Shown: positions 42,868 through 53,406, numbered from the stretch's first letter. The stretch: 64,000 nt of DNA from Trinickia diaoshuihuensis (GCF_003390925.1 NZ_QUBS01000081.1:62001-126000); one strand, 5' to 3'. Translations and numbers: made by a program. Notes: a model not told the origin generated them from the letters alone.

Positions 42868-44960
42868 GCCGCCTCGGCTCCGTTCGATGCGCGCTGCGCG
42901 GCAAGCTGCTGCAGGTCCTCGACGATGTGCTTTTGCGACAACATGCTCAGGTCGATCACCTCGCGGGCTTGCGCCACGTAGTAGGCGAGTTGTTCGTCGC
43001 TGCGCGTGAGCGATCGATCGAGCGCCGATTCGATCCGCTGCAAGTGCGCGACGAGCCGTTCGTTCGATGCGCCGAATTCCTGGACGGCCGCGCCGAACGC
43101 ATCGGTCAGGCTCGCGATTTCCACGGCGCTGCCCGTCACCTGCGCCGCCACGGAGCCGAGATTGCCGGCTTGCGCTGCAATGGTGTCGGAGAACTGCGTA
43201 CCCACGCGCGCGAGCAGATCGGCCGACGTCGAGACGAGTCCGTCGATCGCGTTGCGCTGCTCGTTGGAAGCATGGTTGACCGCGTTCAGCAGCGTACCGA
43301 GCGTATCGAGCAGACGCGCGCGTTCCTCCAGCATGGCGGTATCGCGCACCATGCTGTCGGAGAGCTTCTCGCGCAGTTGCGCGACGACTTCCGCCGCCGC
43401 GCGCGGCGCTTCCGATGCCGCTTGCACGAGCCGTTCGATTTCGGCGATGGTCTCGGCTGCGCGCGCTTGCGTTTGCGCCGAGATGTCGGCGGCGGTGCGA
43501 GCGAGCGTGTCGCAAATCGCTTGCTGGCCGCTTGCGGTCTGCGCGCTGCTCAGGCGCCATGTTTCGCCGAGCGAGGTCGCCATCGCATCGAGCTTGTCCG
43601 CCCAGGCTTGGAGTCGCGTCTCGTCACGCGCGGCCAACTGCTGTTGCAGTTGCGCATGAGATTCGGCGAGCGTCTGGACCAGCGTGGCGGCATGCTGCTC
43701 GAAGGCGGCGATCGAGGCGGCAAGCGCCTGCTCGTGATGGGCCGCCTGCGTCTCGCTCGCGCGTGCTTGCTTCGTCAGCGCGGCTTCCCAGGCGGTCGTC
43801 AAGTGATCCGCGCCCGCGTCGATGCGGGCGGAAACGCCGTCCAGCAAGCTCGAGAACCGCTCGTCGAACGTGTGCGCGAAACCCTCGAGCGCGCCACGTA
43901 GATGATCGACGAGCGCCTCGCCGGAGCGTTGCTGTTGCTCGATCGCTTCGGTGTGAAGCTTCGTCACCGTCGAGGTGGTCGTGGCGACGCCGTCGGACAG
44001 CGCATCGAGTTGCCGCTGGACCGCCTCGGTGACGGTCGCGCCGAGCGTCGTCATTTCGCGCGAGAGCCCAGCCATCGTCGCTTGCACGACCGGTGCGATC
44101 GCCGCGCTCGCGCCGCGCGCGCTCTCGGCCGCGCTGTCGCGCAGCGAGCGCCCGACGGACGATGCAAGCCCCGCATAGGCTGCTTCGATGCTGGCATGCA
44201 GCGCCTGCTGGTTCGCGAGTTGATGTTCGTGCAACGCCATGCTCTGCCGCTCGATCGTGGTCATCATCGTTTGCAGACGATCCACGAGCACCGGCATCGT
44301 ATCGGCTTGGCGCTGCATCAGTCTGAAGCTTTCCTCGCGGCGCCAAGTCGAGGAGTAGGGTCGTAGCGTCGTCGCAATCCGTTCGTCGAGCCCGCGCGCG
44401 GCTTCTATCCGTTCATGCCGGCACAGGGCCGAGAGTAGACCGAGCATCGCGGAGGTCGCGACGCCCGCGATGGAGGTGCCGAATGCAAAGCTCAGACCTT
44501 TGATCGGCGCGGCGAGCGAGGCGCGAATCGCGGCGAGATCGGTCGCGCTGTCGAGCGCGGCGCCGGTGCCGCGCAGCGTCGTCACCATGCCGAGCAAGGT
44601 ACCGAGCATCCCGAGCAGGACGAGCAGGCCGACTAAATAAGGCGTCAGCGACGGTCCAGGCAAGGCGGCGCGCTCGCCTTCCACGCGCGAGCGGACCGTG
44701 CCGCGCAGCGTGGGGTCGAGACGTTCCAGCCACGCATCGAGGCTCGCGGGCGGCGCGGTCAGCTCGGCGACGGCACGCGCGAGACTCGCCGTGCGTTGAT
44801 GGAAGCGGCGCAGTTCGAGTGCGCCGGCGACATAGCAAACGCCAATCAGCAACGTGACCGCGAGCGCAAGCGGGTTCGAGCCGGCGTAGCCCGCGGCGAT
44901 CCAGCAGACGGCGGCGAGCCCGGCGAGAAAGACGACAAGATCGAGGCGATATCTGGACAT
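42864..44960 (-). CDS. DUF802 protein: MotA/TolQ-like membrane head with long coiled coil
   Basis: A 698-residue protein. Two N-terminal membrane segments are near residues 5-45; a further pair around 130-210 (LVGLLVLLGMLGTLLGMVTTLRGTG and FAFGTSIAGVATSAMLGLLSAL) has the MotA/TolQ/ExbB proton-channel pattern. The rest, residues about 240-690, is an Ala/Gln/Glu-rich coiled coil with apolipoprotein-like repeats and IDGLVSTSADLLARVG. ATG 44960 begins the first membrane segment. It is coupled by a 4-base overlap to the OmpA/MotB-like gene, so the two likely form an energised envelope-spanning assembly. Partner process unknown. Confidence 0.85.
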   Translation of the reverse strand: MSRYRLDLVVFLAGLAAVCWIAAGYAGSNPLALAVTLLIGVCYVAGALELRRFHQRTASLARAVAELTAPPASLDAWLERLDPTLRGTVRSRVEGERAALPGPSLTPYLVGLLVLLGMLGTLLGMVTTLRGTGAALDSATDLAAIRASLAAPIKGLSFAFGTSIAGVATSAMLGLLSALCRHERIEAARGLDERIATTLRPYSSTWRREESFRLMQRQADTMPVLVDRLQTMMTTIERQSMALHEHQLANQQALHASIEAAYAGLASSVGRSLRDSAAESARGASAAIAPVVQATMAGLSREMTTLGATVTEAVQRQLDALSDGVATTTSTVTKLHTEAIEQQQRSGEALVDHLRGALEGFAHTFDERFSSLLDGVSARIDAGADHLTTAWEAALTKQARASETQAAHHEQALAASIAAFEQHAATLVQTLAESHAQLQQQLAARDETRLQAWADKLDAMATSLGETWRLSSAQTASGQQAICDTLARTAADISAQTQARAAETIAEIERLVQAASEAPRAAAEVVAQLREKLSDSMVRDTAMLEERARLLDTLGTLLNAVNHASNEQRNAIDGLVSTSADLLARVGTQFSDTIAAQAGNLGSVAAQVTGSAVEIASLTDAFGAAVQEFGASNERLVAHLQRIESALDRSLTRSDEQLAYYVAQAREVIDLSMLSQKHIVEDLQQLAAQRASNGAEAA

Positions 44961-44970
44961 AAGGTCCCGG

Positions 44971-45726
44971 TTAGCAGGCGCGAAGGGCGGAGCGCAGCCC
45001 TTCGACCGGTTGAAAACGAATCTCGAGTTCGGCGATGAGCACGCTGCGCATGTCCTGACGGAATGCGTCGAGCCACGGGCCATCCTTGAGCGGCGACTCG
45101 GCATCCGCTACTTCGGCGGATCCGTTTCCGCTCTCGCTCGCGGCCAATTCGGCGTCGCGCAGGCGCTCGAAATGCGCGGCCAGCAAGCCGGGGACGGCGG
45201 CTAGCGCATTGTGCTCACGTACGCCGAGTACGCGCTCCATCACGGCGTCCACCGACGCGAGCCGCGACAATTCCGGCGTCCGGCTCGCCAGCATGCCTCG
45301 CAGGACCGTGCGCAGATTGCCGATCGCGCTGTCCATGCGCTCCTGCAAGGCCAGATAGGCTTGCCTAAACGCCGCATACTCGGGCGCGATATCGGCCGGC
45401 GCCGGGTCTCGTCGATGACGCGCCCGGCCGCCGGCCCGTTGCGGCGCGAGCGTGGCGTCGCGGTTGATGGCGTCCGTCAGCGACGTGCGCACGCGCATGC
45501 AAAGCGCGTCTTCCGCCCGATCGGCTGTGGGCCCTTGCGCCGGGGCGCAAGGCGGCTTGGCGCCCAGCGCCGAGGACAACGCGATGGCATCGGTCCAGCC
45601 GAGCCATTGGCCCAGCCGATCGGCGAGCGGCTGCTCGGATTCCGGAAAGCCGGCGTCCGTCAGACGGGCGAGTAAGCGAATGAGCGCCGGGCCTTTGAGG
45701 AGCCCGCGCCCGGGAGCATGCACCAT
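44971..45726 (-). CDS. DUF3348-type protein of the envelope cluster
   Basis: A 251-residue soluble protein recalled as DUF3348: the start MVHAPGRGLLKGPALIRLLARLTDAG and PLADRLGQWLGWTDAIALSSAL are the family signature. A middle YAAFRQAYLALQERMDSAIGNLRTVLRGML helix and a C-terminal LDAFRQDMRSVLIAELEIRFQPVEGLRSAL follow. It is the first gene of the four-gene unit (DUF3348, DUF802, OmpA-like, DUF2894), 10 bases before the DUF802 start. Function unknown. Confidence 0.75.
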   Translation of the reverse strand: MVHAPGRGLLKGPALIRLLARLTDAGFPESEQPLADRLGQWLGWTDAIALSSALGAKPPCAPAQGPTADRAEDALCMRVRTSLTDAINRDATLAPQRAGGRARHRRDPAPADIAPEYAAFRQAYLALQERMDSAIGNLRTVLRGMLASRTPELSRLASVDAVMERVLGVREHNALAAVPGLLAAHFERLRDAELAASESGNGSAEVADAESPLKDGPWLDAFRQDMRSVLIAELEIRFQPVEGLRSALRAC

Positions 45727-45843
45727 TGCCGTAACGCAAAAAAGGCAGCAGTTTACACGCCCCGGGGGTGGGGCGGTCCATGCCCCATTAAAACGCGGGG
45801 CGCGGCGGTCGGGGCTCGACCGCGCCGCACGCGCCCATTCCCC

Positions 45844-45874
45844 TTGACCCTCACGTAGCGTAAGGTCTTAGCCT
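45844..45874 (+). promoter_or_regulatory. MerR-type promoter with 19-base spacer
   Basis: A -35 TTGACC (45844-45849) and -10 TAGCCT (45869-45874) are 19 bases apart. The imperfect palindrome ACCCTCACG...GTAAGGT (45847-45866) fills the spacer. This over-long spacer with centred dyad is the hallmark of promoters activated by MerR proteins, and the MerR gene begins 31 bases further on, so it is autoregulated. Confidence 0.75.
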
Positions 45875-45905
45875 CCAACGTGCGCACTAAAAAAGGGAGG
45901 CTCGG

Positions 45906-46934
45906 ATGTTGTTGAAAGTGGGAGAACTGGCCAAGCGTAGCGGATTGACGATCCGGACGTTGCATCACTACGACGAAATCGGTCTTCTCACGCCTTCCGC
46001 GCGCGCCGATAACGGCTACCGGCTATATGACCGGAGCGACGTCGCCCGGCTGCATCAAATACAGGCGCTCCGTCGCTTCGGGCTCTCGCTGGCCGAGATC
46101 GGCGCTTATTTCGCCCAGCCGAACGCTCCGCTCGCCTCCATCGTGGAACGGCAGATCGCCATGCTCGACGATCAGATCGAACACGCCGCACGCCTGCGCG
46201 CGCATCTCGTGCAATTGCGCGACACGCTGCTGGATGGGCAGGAGCCGGAACTGGCCGATTGGCTCTCAACGTTGGAGTTGATGACGATGTACGACAAATA
46301 TTTTTCGAAGGATGAATTGGCCCGCTTGCCGATGTACTACGACAGTCAGGCGATGCAAGCCCAATGGAGCGAACTGATCGACGAGGTGCGCGCCTTGATG
46401 GAAGCCGGCACGCCGCCGGAAGCCGAAAAGCCGCGCGAACTCGCGGTGCGGTGGATGACGATGCTCGTGCGCGACACGAACGGCGATCCGCGTCTATTCG
46501 CGAAGCTAAATCGGATGCATGAGTGCGAGCCGTCGATGCAGGCGCATATCGGAATCTCGACGGCGCTACGCGATTACGTCTTGCGGGCGTTTTCCGAAAC
46601 GAAGATGTTGATCTATGAAAAATATCTGTCGCCCGACGAAATCCGCTTCATGCGAGCCAATTACGGAAAACGGGCGATGGAGTGGCCGCAGTTGATGGCC
46701 GACGTTCGCGATGCGATCGAGGCTGGGTTGGCTCCGGATTCGCCGGAAGGCGCCGCGCTTGCCCGGCGCTGGCTCGATCTCTTTCGAAGCTACGCGGGCG
46801 ACGATCCCGAGACCCATGCGAAGTTTCGCACCGCCCTCCAAAACGAACCCGGGCTGCGTGCCGGAACGTTGGTTGACGACACGCTGGTCACGTTCGTTCG
46901 CCAGGCGATGCAACATGTGACGCCATCGCGCTGA
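45906..46934 (+). CDS. MerR-family regulator with TipAS-like C-terminal domain
   Basis: A 342-residue activator. The winged HTH reads MLLKVGELAKRSGLTIRTLHHYDEIGLLTPSARADNGYRLYDRSDVARLHQI in overlapping fragments, followed by the dimerisation helix ERQIAMLDDQIEHAARLRAHL. The C-terminal 200 residues look like repeated TipAS/antibiotic-recognition helices (MYDKYFSKDELARLP, YEKYLSPDEIRFMRANYG). An AAGGGAGG site precedes the start. The promoter has MerR geometry. The 3' end overlaps the convergent sigma-factor gene by 47 bases. Confidence 0.9.
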   Translation: MLLKVGELAKRSGLTIRTLHHYDEIGLLTPSARADNGYRLYDRSDVARLHQIQALRRFGLSLAEIGAYFAQPNAPLASIVERQIAMLDDQIEHAARLRAHLVQLRDTLLDGQEPELADWLSTLELMTMYDKYFSKDELARLPMYYDSQAMQAQWSELIDEVRALMEAGTPPEAEKPRELAVRWMTMLVRDTNGDPRLFAKLNRMHECEPSMQAHIGISTALRDYVLRAFSETKMLIYEKYLSPDEIRFMRANYGKRAMEWPQLMADVRDAIEAGLAPDSPEGAALARRWLDLFRSYAGDDPETHAKFRTALQNEPGLRAGTLVDDTLVTFVRQAMQHVTPSR

Positions 46935-48192
46935 CGACCGCCGCCGCGGCCCGCTTGCGTTGCAGGAATGCGCGCACGGCGGGGTCGGGCGCCAGGCCGA
47001 TCGCGAGATCGTACGACTCTAGCGCGGCGCCCTTCGCCCCGGCGCGCGCGAGCAACTCCGCGCGCGTCGCCCAATAGGGCTGGTATTGGGCGAGACGCGC
47101 ATCGCCGGCATAGGGCGCGAGCGCGTCGAGCCCGGCTTGCGGGCCGTCGCGCTCTGCCAAGGCCGACGCGCGGTTGACCGCTACGACGGGAGAGGCCGCG
47201 ATCGCCAGCAGCGCATCGTAAAGCTCGACCACCTCGTCCCAATTCGGCCGGCGCGTGCGGCAACGGTGGATATGCGCCGATTGCAGCGCCGCCTCCAGTT
47301 GAAAGCGTCCGATCGCACGGCGGGCGCTCGCCCGCAAAAGCAGGGCTTCGGCCGCGTCGATCATCGATGCATTCCATTCGGCGGGGTTCTGCGCGGAGAG
47401 CGGCACGTATTCGCCCGCCGCATTGCGCCGCGCGCCCGCTCGAGCCTGCGTATAGAGGATCAAGGCCAACAAGCCGAGCGCTTCGGGTTCGTCAGGCAGC
47501 AACTCGACGAGCAATTGCGCAAGAAATAGTGCTTCGCCGGCCAGATCGTGCCGCGCGGCGTCGCCGCCGGCGGTGTCGGTCCATCCCTGCGCGTAGACGG
47601 CGTAGACCGCTTCCAGCACCGCTCCGAGCCTCTCGGGCAATTCTTCGCGCGCGGGCACGCTGAACGGGATGCCCGCATCGCGTATCTTCGCCTTGGCCCG
47701 TGCGAGCCGCTTGTTCATCGCGGCGGGCGACGTCAAGAACGCGGATGCGATCGCCTTGGCATCGAGCCCCAGCACCACTTGCAGCATCAGCGGCGTGCGG
47801 ATGGCGGCGTCGAGCGCCGGGTGCGTGCAGGCGAACAGCAGCGCCAGGCGGCGATCGGGCAGGGCGCTCGGGTCATGGTCGTCGATTTCGTCCGCAATCA
47901 GCGCAAACTCGTGCACGAGCGCGTCGCCGATGCGCCGGTGGCGGGCGCGATCGATCGCGCGGCGCCGCGCGACCGTCATCAGCCAGGCTTCGGGGTTGGC
48001 CGGGCATCCGTGCTTGGGCCAATCGATGAGCGCGGCCGACAACGCATCGGCCAAGACGTCCTCCGCCGCGGCCACGTCGCGCGTGCGCATCGCCAGGAGC
48101 GCGACGAGCTTGCCGTAGCTGCGGCGCACGACGGCGTCGGCGACCGCGCGGGCGTCGTAGTCCGCGTCGGGCGCGCAGCCGGGCGCGTTCAT
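46888..48192 (-). CDS. ECF-type RNA polymerase sigma factor (RpoE-like, DUF6596 group)
   Basis: A 434-residue sigma factor longer than usual ECF members. Region 2 is at the N-terminus (SYGKLVALLAMRTRDVAAAEDVLADALSAAL, WPKHGCPANPEAWLMTVARRRAIDRARH). Region 4 has LMLQVVLGLDAKAIASAFLTSPAAMNKRLARAKAKIR. A C-terminal SnoaL/TPR-like extension follows (PNWDEVVELYDALLAIAASPVVAVNRASALAE). This group is regularly paired with a YCII protein, as here: ATG 48192 overlaps the YCII stop by 4 bases. No anti-sigma gene is near. Confidence 0.9.
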   Translation of the reverse strand: MNAPGCAPDADYDARAVADAVVRRSYGKLVALLAMRTRDVAAAEDVLADALSAALIDWPKHGCPANPEAWLMTVARRRAIDRARHRRIGDALVHEFALIADEIDDHDPSALPDRRLALLFACTHPALDAAIRTPLMLQVVLGLDAKAIASAFLTSPAAMNKRLARAKAKIRDAGIPFSVPAREELPERLGAVLEAVYAVYAQGWTDTAGGDAARHDLAGEALFLAQLLVELLPDEPEALGLLALILYTQARAGARRNAAGEYVPLSAQNPAEWNASMIDAAEALLLRASARRAIGRFQLEAALQSAHIHRCRTRRPNWDEVVELYDALLAIAASPVVAVNRASALAERDGPQAGLDALAPYAGDARLAQYQPYWATRAELLARAGAKGAALESYDLAIGLAPDPAVRAFLQRKRAAAAVVSAMASHVASPGERT

Positions 48193-48560
48193 ACGGAGGC
48201 GGGATTGTCGTAGGGAGGCGCCCAGACGGGACGCACTTCCATGACGCCGTAGCTCGCACCGGGGCAACGGGACGCCCAAGCGATGGCGGCGTCGAGGTTC
48301 GGCACGTCGATCAGATAGTAGCCGGCGAGCTGCTCTTTCGAATCGCTGTACGGTCCGTCCAATACCTGCGGCTTGCCGTCGATGAGCCGCACGGTCGTCG
48401 CCGCGCTGGTGTACTGAAGCCGGTTCGAGCCGAGGACGACGTCGGCCTTGCGCAACGATTCGGTATAGGCGCGATAGACCGCGATTCGTTCTTGCCGCTC
48501 GGCCTCGTCCAACTGCTGCGTGGCGCTCTCCGACGAGTAAATGAGCAGTAAATATTGCAT
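48189..48560 (-). CDS. YCII-related protein
   Basis: A 123-residue protein with the dimeric ferredoxin-like YCII fold: MQYLLLIYSSE at the start, AYTESLRKADVVLGSNRLQ, the GPYSDSKEQLAGYYLIDVPNLDAAIAWA block and EVRPVW. A GGAGG site lies 7 bases before ATG 48560. It is coupled to the sigma factor by a 4-base overlap. Members of this pair are thought to sense or process small molecules, but the activity is unproven. Confidence 0.9.
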   Translation of the reverse strand: MQYLLLIYSSESATQQLDEAERQERIAVYRAYTESLRKADVVLGSNRLQYTSAATTVRLIDGKPQVLDGPYSDSKEQLAGYYLIDVPNLDAAIAWASRCPGASYGVMEVRPVWAPPYDNPASV

Positions 48561-49002
48561 TCGAGCCTCCGTCATGGGTGGAAAGCGGTTCCGATCAGAT
48601 CGTCCGCTATGACAATGACGCTCGAGCTGCAACCGAAGGGACAGGCGGGGTTCAAGCGTTGACGGCTTACCTCCGCTCGTTATAGACGGTGGCGCGCGCG
48701 GCTCCAAGTCCGCGTCGCCGTCTGGGACGACAGCGGTTCGATCAGCTTCTGACATAAATCATTCATTGAAATGATTTTGCGGGCTTATGCATTGGTTATT
48801 TTTATCTGTCACCATGCGCATTATTCATTTGACTAAATATTGAGGCAGATAATCGGCCGGTTATTCCTCGCGTGCGATCGATTGACCGCGCCGGCGGCAA
48901 GCGCGGCGCGGCGCTGTTGCTCGCGGGCGCCGAAAGCAGCAGAATCGACGTTTCCGGCGACGCCGTGCGCCGGCGGACAACCCCCTGACTCGCGACTCTT
49001 CC
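48561..49002. other. Intergenic stretch with an AT-rich core
   Basis: These 442 bases separate the YCII gene from the ammonia-lyase gene. The first part has ordinary GC content. Bases about 48750-48845 are clearly AT-rich and contain several ATTCATT/TTATTT runs, probably promoter DNA for the gene on the right. No convincing coding frame, RNA gene or terminator was seen. Confidence 0.4.
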
Positions 49003-49971
49003 ATGACTTCCTTCGAACTTCCTACCTATGCCGACGTCGAGGCGGCCGCCGCGCGTATCGCGGGCGTGGCCAATCGCACGCCCGTGCTGACCTCGCGCAC
49101 GCTGAACGAGCTGGCCGGTGCGGAGCTGTTCATCAAATCCGAGAACTTTCAGCGCATGGGAGCCTTCAAGTTCCGCGGCGCGTTCAACGCGTTGTCGAAG
49201 TTTTCGCCGGAGCAGCGCAAGGCGGGTGTCGTGGCATTCTCGTCGGGCAACCACGCGCAAGGGATCGCCCTGTCCGCGAAAATCCTAGGCATTCCCGCCA
49301 CGATCGTCATGCCGCACGACGCGCCCGCGGCCAAGGTCGAGGCCACCAAGGGCTACGGCGCCGAGGTGGTCGTCTATGACCGCTACACGGAAGACCGCGA
49401 AGCGATCGGGCGCCGTCTCGCCGGCGAACACGGCCTCACGCTGATCCCGCCGTACGATCACCCGGACGTACTCGCGGGGCAAGGCACGGCCGCCAAAGAG
49501 CTGTTCGAGGAAGTGGGCGAGCTCGATTATCTGTTCGTACCGCTCGGCGGCGGCGGATTGCTCTCCGGAACCGCGCTGTCCACGCGAGCACTCGCGCCCC
49601 GCTGCGTCTTGTACGGCGTCGAACCGGAGGCCGGCAACGACGGTCAGCGCTCGTTTCGCAGCGGCAGCATCGTCCATATCGACACGCCGAAGACGATTGC
49701 CGACGGCGCGCAGACGCAGCACCTGGGCAACTACACGTTCGCGATCATCAAACGCGACGTGAACGACGTTCTCACCGCATCCGACGCGGATCTCGTGAGC
49801 GCGATGAAGTTCTTCGCCACGCGGATGAAGACGATCGTCGAGCCGACGGGCTGCCTCGGGCTCGCCGGCGCGCTCAATATGAAGCAATCGTTGAAAGGTA
49901 AGCGGGTGGGGGTCATCGTCAGCGGCGGCAATATCGATCTCGAGCGGTTCTGCGCACTGGCGGCCGTGTAA
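49003..49971 (+). CDS. PLP-dependent ammonia-lyase (threo-3-hydroxyaspartate / serine-threonine dehydratase family)
   Basis: Fold-type II PLP enzyme, 322 residues, lacking the C-terminal ACT domain of biosynthetic IlvA. The PLP lysine is in GAFKFRGAFNAL, and the phosphate-binding loop is GGGGLLSG. Other blocks are FSSGNHAQGIALSAKILGIPATIVMP and IVEPTGCLGLAGAL. The short form fits serine racemase, threo-3-hydroxy-L-aspartate ammonia-lyase or catabolic threonine dehydratase. The first two cannot be separated by eye. ATG 49003 is the only sensible start. Confidence 0.88.
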   Translation: MTSFELPTYADVEAAAARIAGVANRTPVLTSRTLNELAGAELFIKSENFQRMGAFKFRGAFNALSKFSPEQRKAGVVAFSSGNHAQGIALSAKILGIPATIVMPHDAPAAKVEATKGYGAEVVVYDRYTEDREAIGRRLAGEHGLTLIPPYDHPDVLAGQGTAAKELFEEVGELDYLFVPLGGGGLLSGTALSTRALAPRCVLYGVEPEAGNDGQRSFRSGSIVHIDTPKTIADGAQTQHLGNYTFAIIKRDVNDVLTASDADLVSAMKFFATRMKTIVEPTGCLGLAGALNMKQSLKGKRVGVIVSGGNIDLERFCALAAV

Positions 49972-50030
49972 CGAGGTAACGAGCCGACGAGCGGCGAGCG
50001 CTCGAGCAACGTCAAGTCAGAGGGTGCACC

Positions 50031-51716
50031 ATGAACAGCCCAACATTCGTCGCCGATCCGGCGGCGCCCGAGGAAGAAATCCCTTATTCGTCGCTCGAGC
50101 ACCGGCAGCATCAGCTATTTCCCAAGCTGACCGCGGCCGAAATCGCGAGCTTGCGGCGGTTTGCGAGGCCGATGTCGTTCAAGGCCGGCGACTTCGTCTT
50201 CGAAACGGGACACGTCGCACTGGGCTTATTCGTTCTACTGAGCGGGCGGGTGCGGATCTGCTCGCGCGATCGGGCCGGCAATCGGACGCGTATCGCCGAG
50301 CACGAGCCGGGCAGCTTCATGGCGGAAATGGCTCAGCTCTCGGGCAGGCCGGCGCTCGTCGACGGCGTCGCCGAGACCGATTGCGAGACATTGCTCGTCG
50401 AGCCCGAGAAGTTGCGCGCGTTGATCGTCGCCGACGCGCAATTGGGCGAGCACATCATGCGCGCGCTGATCCTGCGGCGGCTCGGGCTCATCGAGCGAGG
50501 GCTCGGGCCGATTATCGTCGGCGACGGGTCCGATGGGCGCGTGGTCGCACTGCAAGGTTTCTTGCGGCGCAACGGGCATCCGTCCACGGTGCTCGATGCG
50601 CGTCACGACGAGGAGGCCGTCGCGCTGCTGGGGGACCTGACGTTCGAGGCCGGCGATTTCCCGCTCGTTTTTTGTCCCGATGGCTCGGTGCTGCGCGCGC
50701 CCGACGAAGTGCGCTTGGCGACCTGCCTCGGGCTCGTGCCGTCGTTCGAATCGGCGTGCGTCTACGATGTTGCGATCGTCGGCGCGGGCCCCGCGGGGCT
50801 CGCCGCCGCGGTTTACGCGGCCACCGAGGGTTTGTCCGTCGCCGTGTTCGATCAACGCGCGCCGGGCGGGCAAGCCGGCGCGAGCGCGCGAATCGAAAAC
50901 TATCTCGGCTTCCCGACTGGAATTTCCGGACAGGCGCTCGCGGCCAGAGCCTATCAGCAAGCGTTGAAGTTCGGAGCGCATCTCGCGATTCCCAGCCGCG
51001 TGGTCGACGTGGCGCGCAAAGACAGCCGTTTCGTTATCTCGCTCGAAGACGGTCAAACGATCGGCGCCCGCACTGTCGTCGTGGCGAGCGGCGCCGCCTA
51101 TCGCAAGCCCGCCGTTGCGAGCCTCGACCGGTTCGAGGGGCGTGGAATCTATTATTGGGCGTCGCCGATCGAAGCCAAGCTGACCCGCGGCCACGACATC
51201 GTGTTGATCGGCGGCGGCAATTCGGCGGGCCAAGCGGTGGTCTTCCTGGCGAATTTTGCGCGCAGCATTCGCGTGCTGATCCGCGGCCGCTCGCTCGAAT
51301 CGAGCATGTCCAAGTACCTTATCGATCGCATCGCGGCTTTGCCCAACGTTTCCGTGTGCACGGGCTGCACCCTCAAAGCGCTCGAGGGTGACGAAGCCGG
51401 TCTGGCTCGAGTCGTGATCGACCACGACGGTGAAGCGGAAACGATCGCCTCGCGGCACCTGTTCTTGTTCGTCGGCGCCGATCCGAAAACCGATTGGCTC
51501 GCGCAAAGCGGCGTTGAACGCGATCGCAACGGTTTTGTGTCGACCGGTTTTACCGGCGACGGCAACCGTACCGCCTATCCGCTCGAGACGAGCATCCCCG
51601 GCATGTTCGCGATCGGCGACGTGCGCGCGCAATCGACGAAGCGAGTCGCCTCGGCCGTGGGCGACGGCGCCGCCGTGGTCAGTCAAATTCACGCCTATCT
51701 GCGCGACGCGCCTTGA
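50031..51716 (+). CDS. cNMP-binding / thioredoxin-like / FAD oxidoreductase fusion
   Basis: A 561-residue three-part protein. Residues about 35-150 form a CRP-type cyclic-nucleotide-binding beta-roll (FKAGDFVFETGHVALGLFVLLSGRVRI, GSFMAEMAQLSGRP). Residues about 160-235 resemble a thioredoxin-like unit (LRRNGHPSTVLDARHDEEA). The rest is thioredoxin-reductase-like, with FAD motif VGAGPAGLAAAVYAA and NAD motif IGGGNSAGQA. The redox CxxC of true thioredoxin reductase is missing: YYWASPIEAK stands in its place. Electron acceptor unknown. ATG 50031 begins the protein. Confidence 0.88.
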   Translation: MNSPTFVADPAAPEEEIPYSSLEHRQHQLFPKLTAAEIASLRRFARPMSFKAGDFVFETGHVALGLFVLLSGRVRICSRDRAGNRTRIAEHEPGSFMAEMAQLSGRPALVDGVAETDCETLLVEPEKLRALIVADAQLGEHIMRALILRRLGLIERGLGPIIVGDGSDGRVVALQGFLRRNGHPSTVLDARHDEEAVALLGDLTFEAGDFPLVFCPDGSVLRAPDEVRLATCLGLVPSFESACVYDVAIVGAGPAGLAAAVYAATEGLSVAVFDQRAPGGQAGASARIENYLGFPTGISGQALAARAYQQALKFGAHLAIPSRVVDVARKDSRFVISLEDGQTIGARTVVVASGAAYRKPAVASLDRFEGRGIYYWASPIEAKLTRGHDIVLIGGGNSAGQAVVFLANFARSIRVLIRGRSLESSMSKYLIDRIAALPNVSVCTGCTLKALEGDEAGLARVVIDHDGEAETIASRHLFLFVGADPKTDWLAQSGVERDRNGFVSTGFTGDGNRTAYPLETSIPGMFAIGDVRAQSTKRVASAVGDGAAVVSQIHAYLRDAP

Positions 51717-51816
51717 TCGGCTGCGGTGTTCTTGCCGCGCAGGCGCGGCCGCCACGCGCCGGGCGTGGATCGCCGGGGCGAGCCGTGCCAAATCCGGCGG
51801 GCAGCCGCGCACGGGC

Positions 51817-51822
51817 TACAAT
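51817..51822 (+). promoter_or_regulatory. Possible -10 element upstream of argG
   Basis: TACAAT lies 101 bases before the argG start. No good -35 stands at 16-18 bases, so this is a weak guess. Confidence 0.3.
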
Positions 51823-51910
51823 AGCGCTTTGCGCGTCGCCTGCGCCCCTGCCGGAGTGGCGCGGATTCCTGACGGCCGGTTAGTTCGATTTACCCTCTAT
51901 CCTCGATTGA

Positions 51911-53257
<1,347 letters not shown>

Positions 53258-53272
53258 CGTTCCTTCGCAGCC

Positions 53273-53294
53273 GGGCCGCGCGTTCGCGCGGCCC
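53273..53294. terminator. GC-rich hairpin after argG
   Basis: GGGCCGCG and CGCGGCCC form 8 or more pairs around CGTTCG. There is no T-run, so termination is uncertain. Confidence 0.4.
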
Positions 53295-53406
53295 GTGCGG
53301 TCATGCGCCGCATGCATGCGACGCTGACTGGTTGCGATGCCGGCCGTTTGCGGCGGCGCCGCAAGTGCCATAATCGAGGCTTCCCACGCGGCCCGGAGCA
53401 ACGGCT

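Noticed and set aside
42868-43560. Upstream extension of the OmpA-like frame by about 690 bases
   Set aside because: It lies wholly inside the DUF802 gene in another frame, and the text is low-complexity Arg/Ala. ATG 42867 gives a normal membrane start with an ATGA overlap.
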